A stretch of 6,746 nucleotides of DNA, taken from assembly GCA_023427825.1 (NCBI GenBank), contig JAEZAI010000388.1, positions 1 to 6,746 of the forward strand. Direction: 5' to 3'. Numbering within the stretch: the first letter of the stretch is position 1; each line of letters begins with the position of its first letter. Under the pieces are notes generated by a model, which was given only the letters and a program-made list of their open reading frames with translations, ran no database searches and was not told where the DNA came from. This document shows, piece after piece, positions 1 to 5,505 of this stretch. The position numbers and the translations under genes were made by a program. The stretch comes from Actinomycetes bacterium. GTDB lineage: Bacteria; Actinomycetota; Acidimicrobiia; Acidimicrobiales; Microtrichaceae.

Positions 1-74
1 GAGCGCATCCGCACCGTGTGCCCGTCGCGGAGGACGACGTCGGCCTCCCAGGTGTCGGGCACGGTCGGGTCCAC
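1..74 (-). CDS. Partial gene: N-terminus of GNAT acetyltransferase/acetate-CoA ligase-like protein
   Basis: Only the first 24 codons, plus two bases of the next, lie in the window; the gene runs off the left edge. Reading leftward from GTG at 74-72, the protein includes DTWEADVVLRDGHTVRMR. This resembles the opening of actinobacterial GNAT N-acetyltransferases, often fused to an acetate-CoA ligase (ADP-forming) module, which typically begin with a WEADVVLRDG-type stretch followed by an RPI motif. Those fused enzymes acetylate protein lysines, commonly on acyl-CoA synthetases. The start is well constrained: an in-frame TGA lies at 83-81, and the two codons between it and the GTG (GCG, TCG) cannot start translation. 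There is no Shine-Dalgarno sequence, but a TAGTGT -10-like hexamer ends 8 nt before the GTG, suggesting a leaderless mRNA. The gene is divergent from the DUF885 gene. The family call rests on a short stretch remembered from the family, and the fused ligase module cannot be seen. Confidence 0.6.
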   Translation of the reverse strand, partial: MDPTVPDTWEADVVLRDGHTVRMR

Positions 75-82
75 CGACGCTC

Positions 83-88
83 ACACTA
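83..88 (-). promoter_or_regulatory. Candidate -10 box TAGTGT, leaderless start of the GNAT-like gene
   Basis: On the minus strand TAGTGT matches the actinobacterial -10 consensus TANNNT. It ends 8 nt before the GTG start at 74. A transcript would then begin at or within a base or two of the start codon, which fits the missing Shine-Dalgarno sequence. No convincing -35 box is visible. The reading is inferred from spacing and from the same pattern at two other genes in the window. Confidence 0.5.
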
Positions 89-150
89 CCCGTCGCCCTC
101 GGCCCGAGGACCCCGACTCGTCAGCACGCCCGTCGGCGAAGCGGCATCGG

Positions 151-156
151 TAGTCT
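151..156 (+). promoter_or_regulatory. Candidate -10 box TAGTCT, leaderless start of the DUF885 gene
   Basis: TAGTCT matches TANNNT and is followed by exactly 7 nt before the ATG at 164. This places the expected transcription start on or next to the initiation codon. A GGGGAG run abuts the ATG with no spacer, so it is too close to act as a normal ribosome binding site. A leaderless mRNA explains the arrangement better. No clear -35 box is seen. With the minus-strand -10 at 83-88, this makes a compact divergent promoter region of about 90 bp. Confidence 0.55.
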
Positions 157-163
157 CGGGGAG

Positions 164-1888
164 ATGACCGACGACCGTGCGGTGCTCGACGTGGCGGACC
201 GCTACTGGGCGGCGGTGCTCGAGGCGGCGCCCACGTCCGCGACGCTCCTCGGCATCCACGACCACGACGACCGGTTGGAGGACCTGTCGGTCGCCGGGGA
301 CCAACGCCTCCGGGACGTGCTCGCCGGCCTGTCCGACGACCTGTCCGCGGCGCGGGGCGGCGACGGGCCGCCGGCGGACCTGAGCCCGGCCGCCCTGGTG
401 ACCGCCGACCTGCTGGAGCACCAGCTCCGGACCGGCATCGAGGCGATCGACCTGCGGTTGGTCGAGATGGCGAGCGACCAGATGCTCGGTCCGCACGCGT
501 CGCTGCTCATGGCGGTGCCGCAGATGACGTACCTCGAGCCGAAGGACGCGCAGGCGGCCCTCACCCGCTACGCGCAGGTGCCCCGCCTGCTCGGTCAGGC
601 GCTCGACCGGTTCCGGGCCGGGCTCGCCGCGGGTCGCACGCCGGCGGCGGCGGTGGTCGGCCGCTCGGTGAACTCGCTCGAGCAGTACCTGGCGACCGAC
701 GAGTCCGGGGACCCGTTCCTGCTGCCGGGCCTGCCCGCCGGCGAGGACGGTGAGGAGTGGTCGGGCGCCGAGGCCTGGCGGGCGGACGCGGCCGAGCTGG
801 TCCACGACGTCATCCGACCCGCGTTCCGCGCCTACCTGGGCGTCCTGCGCGACGAGCTGCTGCCGGTGGCCCGGGACGACGAGCACGCCGGGTGGTGCCA
901 CTTGGACGACGGCGAGGCCATGTACTCGGCGCTGGTGCGCTCGCACACCACGCTCGACCTGTCGCCCGAGGAGCTCCACGAGCTGGGTCGGGAGCGAACC
1001 GAGGTGGTGCTGCCCCAGGAGTACGCCGTGCTGGGCGAGGAGGTGTTCGGCACCTCGGACCTGCAGGAGGTGTTCGACCGGCTCCGCTCGGATCCGTCGC
1101 TGAAGCACCGTGACGCGCAGGAGATCCTGGACGTCGCCACCTCGACGGTGGCACGGGCGACGGCGGCGATCGACGACTGGTTCGGGCGGCTGCCCGGCTC
1201 GCCGTGCACCGTCCAGGCGGTCCCCGACTTCCTGGCCGCGGACGCGCCGTACGCCTACTACTACCCGCCCGCCGTCGACGGCTCCCGTGGCGGCACGTAC
1301 TTCATCAACACCGCCGATCCCACCGAGGCGTCACGGACCGAGGCCGAGTCGATCGCGTTCCACGAGGCGATCCCCGGTCACCACCTGCAGATCGCGATCA
1401 GCCAGGAGCTCGAGGACCTGCCCGAGTTCCAGCGTCACGACGGAGCCACCAGCTACATCGAGGGCTGGGGCCTCTACGCCGAGCGGCTGGCCGACGAGAT
1501 GGGCCTGTACAGCGGGCCCGTCGACCGGCTGGGCATGCTCACCGCCGACTCCTGGCGCTCGGCCCGCCTGGTGGTCGACACCGGCCTGCACGCCCTCGGA
1601 TGGAGCCGTCAGCAGGCGATCGAGTACTTCGAGCAGCACACGCCGGTGCCGGTGGACCAGGTGCTCGCCGAGGTCGACCGCTACCTGGCGATGCCGGGCC
1701 AGGCGCTCTCGTACAAGGTGGGCCAGCTGCACATCCAGGCGCTGCGAGACCAGGCCCGGACGGCGCTCGGCGACGGGTTCCGCATCGCCGCGTTCCACGA
1801 CGTGGTGCTCGGCTCGGGGGCGGTCACGCTGCCGGTGCTGACGAGGCTGGTCGAGGCGTGGATCGAGGAGGACGGGCGAGCGGGCTGA
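164..1888 (+). CDS. DUF885 family protein, putative zinc-dependent hydrolase/peptidase
   Basis: A 574-residue protein, near the usual length of the DUF885 family (Pfam PF05960), which I believe is grouped with gluzincin-like metallopeptidases. The signature is HEAIPGHHLQ at residues 400-409, preceded by ESIAF and followed about 24 residues later by EGWGLYAE (433-440). His400, Glu401, His406 or His407, and Glu433 or Glu440 are candidate metal-binding or catalytic residues. YYYPPAVDGSRGGTYFINT precedes the motif. The C-terminal part holds the family's MPGQALSYKVGQLHIQALR block and an FHDVVLGSGAVTLPVLTRLVEAWI-like end. No signal peptide or membrane segment is seen, so it is probably cytoplasmic. 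The N-terminal ~390 residues look mostly helical, with no other recognised domain. Substrate and reaction are unknown; peptide hydrolysis is inferred from the motif. ATG at 164 is supported by a well-placed -10 hexamer. The gene is divergent from the GNAT-like gene and is followed by a GC hairpin, so it is probably monocistronic. Confidence 0.9.
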   Translation: MTDDRAVLDVADRYWAAVLEAAPTSATLLGIHDHDDRLEDLSVAGDQRLRDVLAGLSDDLSAARGGDGPPADLSPAALVTADLLEHQLRTGIEAIDLRLVEMASDQMLGPHASLLMAVPQMTYLEPKDAQAALTRYAQVPRLLGQALDRFRAGLAAGRTPAAAVVGRSVNSLEQYLATDESGDPFLLPGLPAGEDGEEWSGAEAWRADAAELVHDVIRPAFRAYLGVLRDELLPVARDDEHAGWCHLDDGEAMYSALVRSHTTLDLSPEELHELGRERTEVVLPQEYAVLGEEVFGTSDLQEVFDRLRSDPSLKHRDAQEILDVATSTVARATAAIDDWFGRLPGSPCTVQAVPDFLAADAPYAYYYPPAVDGSRGGTYFINTADPTEASRTEAESIAFHEAIPGHHLQIAISQELEDLPEFQRHDGATSYIEGWGLYAERLADEMGLYSGPVDRLGMLTADSWRSARLVVDTGLHALGWSRQQAIEYFEQHTPVPVDQVLAEVDRYLAMPGQALSYKVGQLHIQALRDQARTALGDGFRIAAFHDVVLGSGAVTLPVLTRLVEAWIEEDGRAG

Positions 1889-1904
1889 GGCCCGACGACG
1901 GGCC
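1889..1904 (+). terminator. GC hairpin directly after the DUF885 stop codon
   Basis: GGCCCG (1889-1894), loop ACGA, CGGGCC (1899-1904) form a perfect 6-bp all-GC stem with a 4-nt loop, starting at the first base after the TGA. No T-tract follows. It may be a non-canonical terminator of the kind proposed for high-GC actinobacteria, or an RNA-stabilising 3' hairpin. If it terminates, the oxidoreductase gene 123 bp downstream needs its own promoter. Confidence 0.4.
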
Positions 1905-1945
1905 GGGACGGCAGCGCCAGGCCCGGAGCCATCAGGACATCGCAC

Positions 1946-1986
1946 TCGGTCCGCATCGGGTCGGGACGAACGGGGGTCGGTCCGCA
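1946..1986 (+). repeat. Two direct copies of TCGGTCCGCA upstream of the oxidoreductase gene
   Basis: A perfect 10-bp repeat occurs at 1946-1955 and 1977-1986, with starts 31 bp apart, about three helical turns. The second copy ends 25 bp before the ATG at 2012 and just upstream of a CTAGAT hexamer (1994-1999) that could be a weak -10 box. Position and phasing suit a regulator-binding pair. In DNA this GC-rich a 10-bp repeat could also be chance. No regulator gene is present in the window. Confidence 0.3.
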
Positions 1987-2000
1987 GGGGCCGCTAGATC

Positions 2001-2005
2001 GGGGG
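2001..2005 (+). promoter_or_regulatory. Probable ribosome binding site (GGGGG) of the oxidoreductase gene
   Basis: GGGGG lies 6 nt upstream of the ATG at 2012, a workable spacing, and supports this start. Unlike three other genes here, no TANNNT hexamer sits 7-8 nt before the start, so a leadered mRNA is more likely. Confidence 0.4.
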
Positions 2006-2011
2006 TACGGA

Positions 2012-4294
2012 ATGATCGAGGTCGGGACCATCGGCACGGGCGAGGACGGGAGCCACTTCCGGACGTGCCCGCTGTGCGAGGCCACCTGCGGGCTCGAGAT
2101 CGAGGTGCAGGACGGCGCGGTGAAGCGCATCCGAGGCGACCGGGAGGACGTGTTCAGCCACGGGTTCATCTGCCCCAAGGGCTCGATCCTGCAACGCCTG
2201 CACGAGGACCCCGACCGGCTCCGCAGCCCCCTCATCAAGCGCGACGGCGTCCACGTGGAGGTCTCCTGGGAGGAGGCGTTCGCCGAGATCGACCGCCGCC
2301 TCGCCGAGGTCCGCGCCGCCCACGGCCCGGATTCGGTGGCCGTGTACCTCGGCAACCCCAACGCGCACACGCTCGGCGGCACGGTCTTCACCCGGCCGCT
2401 CCTCCAATCGCTCGGGACCAAGAACCTCTTCTCGGCGTCGACCGTCGACCAGATGCCGCGCCACGTGTCGTCGGGCCTGATGTACGGCAACCCGGGCGCC
2501 ATGGCGATCCCCGACCTGGACCGCACCGACTACCTGCTCGTGCTCGGCGCCGATCCGTACGAGTCCAACGGCAGCCTCTGCACCGCACCCGACTTCCCGG
2601 GTCGCATGGCCGCAATCTCCGAGCGAGGCGGCCGCGTGGTGCTGGTCGATCCGCGCCGCAGCCGCAGCGCGCAGGCGGCCGACGAGCACCTGGCCATCCG
2701 GCCGGGCACCGATGCCATGTGGCTGGGCGCCCTGCTGCACGAGGTCGTCGAGCGCCACGGCGTGGACCTCGGCAGCTGCGAGGGGCTGGTCGACGGGCTG
2801 GACCGGGCGCTCGCCGCGGTCGAGCCGTTCACCGCGGACTCGGTCGCGGCGCGCTGCGGGATCGACGCGGACACCACGCGCCGCATCGCCGACGAGTTGG
2901 CCGGTGCGCGGAGCGCGGCGGTGTACACCCGCATCGGCGTGCACACCGTCCGCTTCGGCACGCTCGGTTCGTGGGCCGGCGACGTCCTGGCCCTGGTCAC
3001 CGGCAACCTGGACCGCGAGGGCGGGCTCATGTGGGCCACGCCGTGCCACGGCCGGCCGTCGGTACCCGGGTCGACGACCGTCGGCCGCGGCTTCCGCACC
3101 GGGCGCTGGGCCTCGCGGGTGTCCGGGCGACCCGAGGTGAAGGGCGAGCTGCCCGTGGCGGTGCTGCCCGAGGAGATCACCACGCCCGGCGACGGCCGCA
3201 TCCGGGCGCTGTTCACGATCGCCGGGAACCCCGCCCGGTCCTCACCCGACTCCGCCGCGGTCGAGCGGGCGCTCGACGACCTCGAGCTGATGGTGTCGGT
3301 CGACATCTACCTGAACGAGACCACGCGCCACGCCGATGTGGTCCTGCCGGTGCCGTCGTCGCTCGAGAAGTCGCACTTCGATCTGGCGTTCTACGGGCTG
3401 TCGGTCCGCAACGTGGCGAACTTCTCGCCGCCGGTCTTCGAACCGTCCGGTCCGGGTGAGCACGACGTGCTGGCCCGTCTGGCGCTGATCGCGTCCGGCC
3501 AGGGTCCCGACGCGGATCCAGAGATCGTCCACGGCCTGATGGCCCGCACGCTCGTGGACGCGGCGGTCCAGCTCGAGGGCGGACCGGTGCACGGCCGCGA
3601 TCCGGAGGAGCTGATGGCCGAGGTCGAGCACCTGCCCCCACCCGAGCGCATGGTCGACATCATGGTGAGGGTCGGCCCCTACGGCGACGGGTTCGGCGCC
3701 GAGCCCGACGGCCTCACGCTGCAGCGCCTGCTCGACGCACCGCACGGGATCGACCTGGGACCGCTCGAACCGCGCCTGAGCGAGGTGCTGCGCACGCCGA
3801 GCGAGATGGTCGAGGCGGCGCCCGAGGGCGTCATCGAGGACCTCGGGCGGCTGGCCGCCACGCTGGACGAGCCAGACGAGGACCAGATGGTGCTGGTCGG
3901 TCGGCGGCACCTGCGGTCGAACAACTCGTGGATGCACAACATCGAGGTGCTCGTGAAGGGCCGGCCGCGCTGCACGCTGCTGGTCCACCCCGACGACGCG
4001 GCGCGCCTGGCGCTCGTCGACGGCGGTGCCGCCCACGTGCGGTCCCGCGTCGGCCAGGTGGAGGCGACCGTCGAGGTCACCGACGACATCCGCCCCGGCG
4101 TCGTGAGCCTGCCCCACGGTTGGGGCCACGACGACCCCGGCGCCCGGATGCAGGTGGCCGAACGCCACGCGGGTGTGAACTCGAACGTGCTGACCGACGG
4201 GTCGGTGCTCGACCCGCTCAGCGGCAACTGCGCGCTGAACGCCATCCCCGTCGAGGTCACGCCGGTCGCCGCACCCGTCCCCGCCGCCGTCTGA
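2012..4294 (+). CDS. Molybdopterin-dependent oxidoreductase with N-terminal 4Fe-4S site (formate dehydrogenase/nitrate reductase-like superfamily)
   Basis: A 760-residue catalytic subunit of the DMSO-reductase superfamily, which binds a bis-pyranopterin molybdenum (or tungsten) cofactor. Cys19, Cys22, Cys26 and Cys54 (C-x2-C-x3-C-x27-C, then PKG) form the N-terminal 4Fe-4S site. The cofactor domains follow: LVLGADPYESNGS near 178, VVLVDPRRS and LAIRPGTDAMWLGALLHEV, GNLDREGG at 331, AGNPARSSPD at 404, and the ETTRHADVVLPVPSSLEKSHFD stretch around 430-450. The C-terminal cofactor-binding barrel has RRHLRSNNSWMHN (631-643), HGWGH (702-706) and VNSN (722-725). Around the expected Mo ligand the sequence is STVDQMPRHVSSGLMYG. 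By hand alignment to FdhF (VDCCARVUHG) and NapA (ARHCMAS), the Sec/Cys position is Val152, flanked by His151, Ser153 and Ser154. No Tat signal is seen, so it is cytoplasmic. Substrate is unknown. No ferredoxin, NADH-binding, FdhD or cofactor gene is adjacent. The superfamily is certain, the exact family is not. Confidence 0.93.
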   Translation: MIEVGTIGTGEDGSHFRTCPLCEATCGLEIEVQDGAVKRIRGDREDVFSHGFICPKGSILQRLHEDPDRLRSPLIKRDGVHVEVSWEEAFAEIDRRLAEVRAAHGPDSVAVYLGNPNAHTLGGTVFTRPLLQSLGTKNLFSASTVDQMPRHVSSGLMYGNPGAMAIPDLDRTDYLLVLGADPYESNGSLCTAPDFPGRMAAISERGGRVVLVDPRRSRSAQAADEHLAIRPGTDAMWLGALLHEVVERHGVDLGSCEGLVDGLDRALAAVEPFTADSVAARCGIDADTTRRIADELAGARSAAVYTRIGVHTVRFGTLGSWAGDVLALVTGNLDREGGLMWATPCHGRPSVPGSTTVGRGFRTGRWASRVSGRPEVKGELPVAVLPEEITTPGDGRIRALFTIAGNPARSSPDSAAVERALDDLELMVSVDIYLNETTRHADVVLPVPSSLEKSHFDLAFYGLSVRNVANFSPPVFEPSGPGEHDVLARLALIASGQGPDADPEIVHGLMARTLVDAAVQLEGGPVHGRDPEELMAEVEHLPPPERMVDIMVRVGPYGDGFGAEPDGLTLQRLLDAPHGIDLGPLEPRLSEVLRTPSEMVEAAPEGVIEDLGRLAATLDEPDEDQMVLVGRRHLRSNNSWMHNIEVLVKGRPRCTLLVHPDDAARLALVDGGAAHVRSRVGQVEATVEVTDDIRPGVVSLPHGWGHDDPGARMQVAERHAGVNSNVLTDGSVLDPLSGNCALNAIPVEVTPVAAPVPAAV

Positions 4295-4295
4295 C

Positions 4296-4368
4296 CGGTT
4301 CCGCGTCCGACCAACCGACGCCCGAATCGTGTGCGAGGAACGCCCGCCACGGACGTCTCCCGCACACG
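4296..4368. terminator. Probable bidirectional terminator between convergent genes
   Basis: The 94-bp gap between the oxidoreductase stop (4294) and the alpha/beta hydrolase stop (4389) holds a long imperfect hairpin. CGTGTGCG (4328-4335) pairs perfectly with CGCACACG (4361-4368). Inside it, GGA (4337-4339) pairs with TCC read as 4358-4360, and ACG (4340-4342) with CGT (4354-4356), with single-base bulges at 4336 and 4357 and an 11-nt loop. A weaker CGGTT/AACCG pair (4296-4300 with 4313-4317) lies nearer the oxidoreductase stop. There is no strong T-tract, though GTTCTGT follows on the plus strand. The placement between convergent stops supports a shared terminator. Confidence 0.5.
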
Positions 4369-4388
4369 TTCTGTGGGCGGCCGGACGG

Positions 4389-5345
4389 TCAGCCGGCGTC
4401 GAGCTGGGAGCGGATGATCTCGGCGAGCTCGAGCGGGCGGTCGCCCTGGATGCTGTGGCCGGCCCCGTCGACCACGACCACCTCGGCGTCGGGACGGAGA
4501 CGGCGGAGCTCGGCCACGTCGTCGTCGTCCACGCCCGGGCTGAGCGAGCCGCGGGCCAGCACGATCGGCATGGTCGTGGCCGCGAGGTCGGCCCACAACG
4601 CCGGGCCGGGCAGCTCGATCACCTCGGCACCGTCGCCCCCGCTCTCCGCGCCCCACGCCAGCGGCCGGCGGTCGTAGTTCCACTCCCACGCCCCGTCGGG
4701 CGTCCGGTGTGCGTTGTGGAGGATGCCGCGCCGCAGCGACCCGGGCGTGCGGGTGGGGTTGAACTCAAGAGTCCGGTCGAAGATCTCGCCGAACCCGTCG
4801 AAGGACTGCGGACCGGCGATGAAGTCGTGGACGGCCTTGGCCTTCTCCGCGTTGACGCCCGGCGTGATGTCGACCAGCACGAGTCGCCGCACCAGGTCCG
4901 ACACGCCGGTCAGCGCGATCGACGTGAGCCCGCCGAGCGACATGCCGACGATCACCCGGGCGTCGGGCGCCAGCGCACCGATGGCCTGCGCCAGGTCGTG
5001 GGCGTTGGCGACCGGGTCGTAGTGGCGGTCGTCGCGCCAGCTGGAGTGCCCGTGCCCGGGCAGGTCGATCGCGAGCAGCGGGGTGGGACGCAGGGCCAGC
5101 GCCACGGTGTCCCACGTGTGGGCGTTCTGGGCCCCGCCGTGCACGAGCACCGCCTCGGGGGGCCCGGCGCCCCAGCGCAACGCCGAGATCTCGCGGCCGT
5201 CGGGCAGCACGTGGGCGACCCGCTCGACGGCCACGTGGTCGGGTTCCGGCAACCCGAACTCGGCGCAGTTCTCCCCGAAGTACGCCATCTCGTCGTAGAC
5301 GAACGACGGGTCGTCGGGGTGGACGCCGGGCACCGGGTTGGTCAT
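4389..5345 (-). CDS. Alpha/beta hydrolase (esterase/lipase-like)
   Basis: A 318-residue alpha/beta-fold hydrolase, normal length for a single-domain member. HGG at 69-71 would contribute to the oxyanion hole, and DLPGHGHS lies at 94-101. The nucleophile is Ser136 in GMSLGG, and the catalytic His is His297 in GAGHSIQGDRP. The acid is probably one of Asp273-276 in the SPGVDDDD segment after strand VLARG, though this is not certain. No signal peptide is visible, so it is likely cytoplasmic. The substrate cannot be told; esters are typical, but epoxide hydrolases, haloperoxidase-like enzymes and C-C hydrolases share this fold. The ~60-residue N-terminal segment ahead of the first core strand (EAVLVHGG) is unassigned. 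The ATG at 5345-5343 is preferred over an upstream extension of about 147 Arg/Ala/Pro-rich residues, because the extension is low-complexity and a TACATT -10 hexamer ends 8 nt before the ATG. The gene converges on the oxidoreductase gene and diverges from the lipoprotein hydrolase. Confidence 0.9.
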   Translation of the reverse strand: MTNPVPGVHPDDPSFVYDEMAYFGENCAEFGLPEPDHVAVERVAHVLPDGREISALRWGAGPPEAVLVHGGAQNAHTWDTVALALRPTPLLAIDLPGHGHSSWRDDRHYDPVANAHDLAQAIGALAPDARVIVGMSLGGLTSIALTGVSDLVRRLVLVDITPGVNAEKAKAVHDFIAGPQSFDGFGEIFDRTLEFNPTRTPGSLRRGILHNAHRTPDGAWEWNYDRRPLAWGAESGGDGAEVIELPGPALWADLAATTMPIVLARGSLSPGVDDDDVAELRRLRPDAEVVVVDGAGHSIQGDRPLELAEIIRSQLDAG

Positions 5346-5353
5346 GGGAGGCC

Positions 5354-5359
5354 AATGTA
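5354..5359 (-). promoter_or_regulatory. Candidate -10 box TACATT, leaderless start of the alpha/beta hydrolase
   Basis: On the minus strand TACATT fits TANNNT and is followed by 8 nt and then the ATG at 5345. No purine-rich Shine-Dalgarno sequence precedes this ATG (the upstream bases read GGCCTCCC). Transcription would start at about the A of the ATG. The hexamer also helps select this start over the longer open frame. No clear -35 box is seen. Confidence 0.5.
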
Positions 5360-5383
5360 GGGCGCGGTCGTCGCCGCGTGGGC

Positions 5384-5433
5384 GGCCCGGCGCGGCGCCG
5401 TCGCAGGCCCGGCGACCGGTGTCCGGCCCGGCG
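5384..5433. repeat. Three direct copies of GGCCCGGCG in the divergent intergenic region
   Basis: The 9-mer GGCCCGGCG occurs at 5384-5392, 5406-5414 and 5425-5433, with starts 22 and 19 bp apart, near two helical turns each. It lies in the 160-bp gap between two divergent hydrolase genes, upstream of both putative promoters. This could be an operator array. The motif is pure G/C in a very GC-rich gap, so chance is a serious alternative. Confidence 0.3.
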
Positions 5434-5470
5434 TCCCGAAACGCGTCCGGCGGAGTGACAAGATGCAGGT

Positions 5471-5488
5471 CCGCCGAGGGGTCGGCGG
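5471..5488 (+). promoter_or_regulatory. Perfect inverted repeat just upstream of the lipoprotein hydrolase ribosome binding site
   Basis: CCGCCGA (5471-5477), GGGG, TCGGCGG (5482-5488) form a perfect 7-bp stem with a 4-nt loop. The stem ends 3 nt before the GAGGGG ribosome binding site. As RNA it would be a stable leader hairpin that could affect ribosome access; as DNA it is a dyad that could be an operator. A weak -10-like CAAGAT (5459-5464) lies just upstream; if it is used, transcription would start at about 5471 and the hairpin would be the 5' end of the mRNA. Function is inferred. Confidence 0.35.
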
Positions 5489-5491
5489 CGC

Positions 5492-5497
5492 GAGGGG
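5492..5497 (+). promoter_or_regulatory. Ribosome binding site of the lipoprotein hydrolase
   Basis: GAGGGG, within a longer GAGGGGGA run, sits 8 nt upstream of the ATG at 5506. It supports that start over the out-of-frame ATG at 5463 and is the clearest Shine-Dalgarno sequence in the window. Confidence 0.65.
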
Positions 5498-5505
5498 GAA
5501 CGACG

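Noticed and set aside
86..1108. A 340-codon minus-strand open frame antisense to the DUF885 gene, with similar antisense frames at 1994-3049 and 3242-4168.
   Set aside because: These are composition-driven shadows. The sense frames carry family motifs, while the antisense translations look random and Arg/Val-rich.
1204..3459. A 751-codon plus-strand open frame spanning the DUF885 and oxidoreductase genes.
   Set aside because: It is out of frame with two clearly recognisable proteins, is Arg/Ala/Gly/Pro-rich without motifs, and crosses their intergenic gap. It arises from high GC content.
2012..4294. Calling the oxidoreductase a formate dehydrogenase or assimilatory nitrate reductase with a gene symbol.
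   Set aside because: The overall fold fits, but the expected Sec/Cys residue appears to be valine and no partner genes support a specific reaction.
4329..5360. A 343-codon plus-strand open frame antisense to the alpha/beta hydrolase.
   Set aside because: It has no motifs, and the minus strand encodes a complete hydrolase with HGG, GMSLGG and GAGH motifs.
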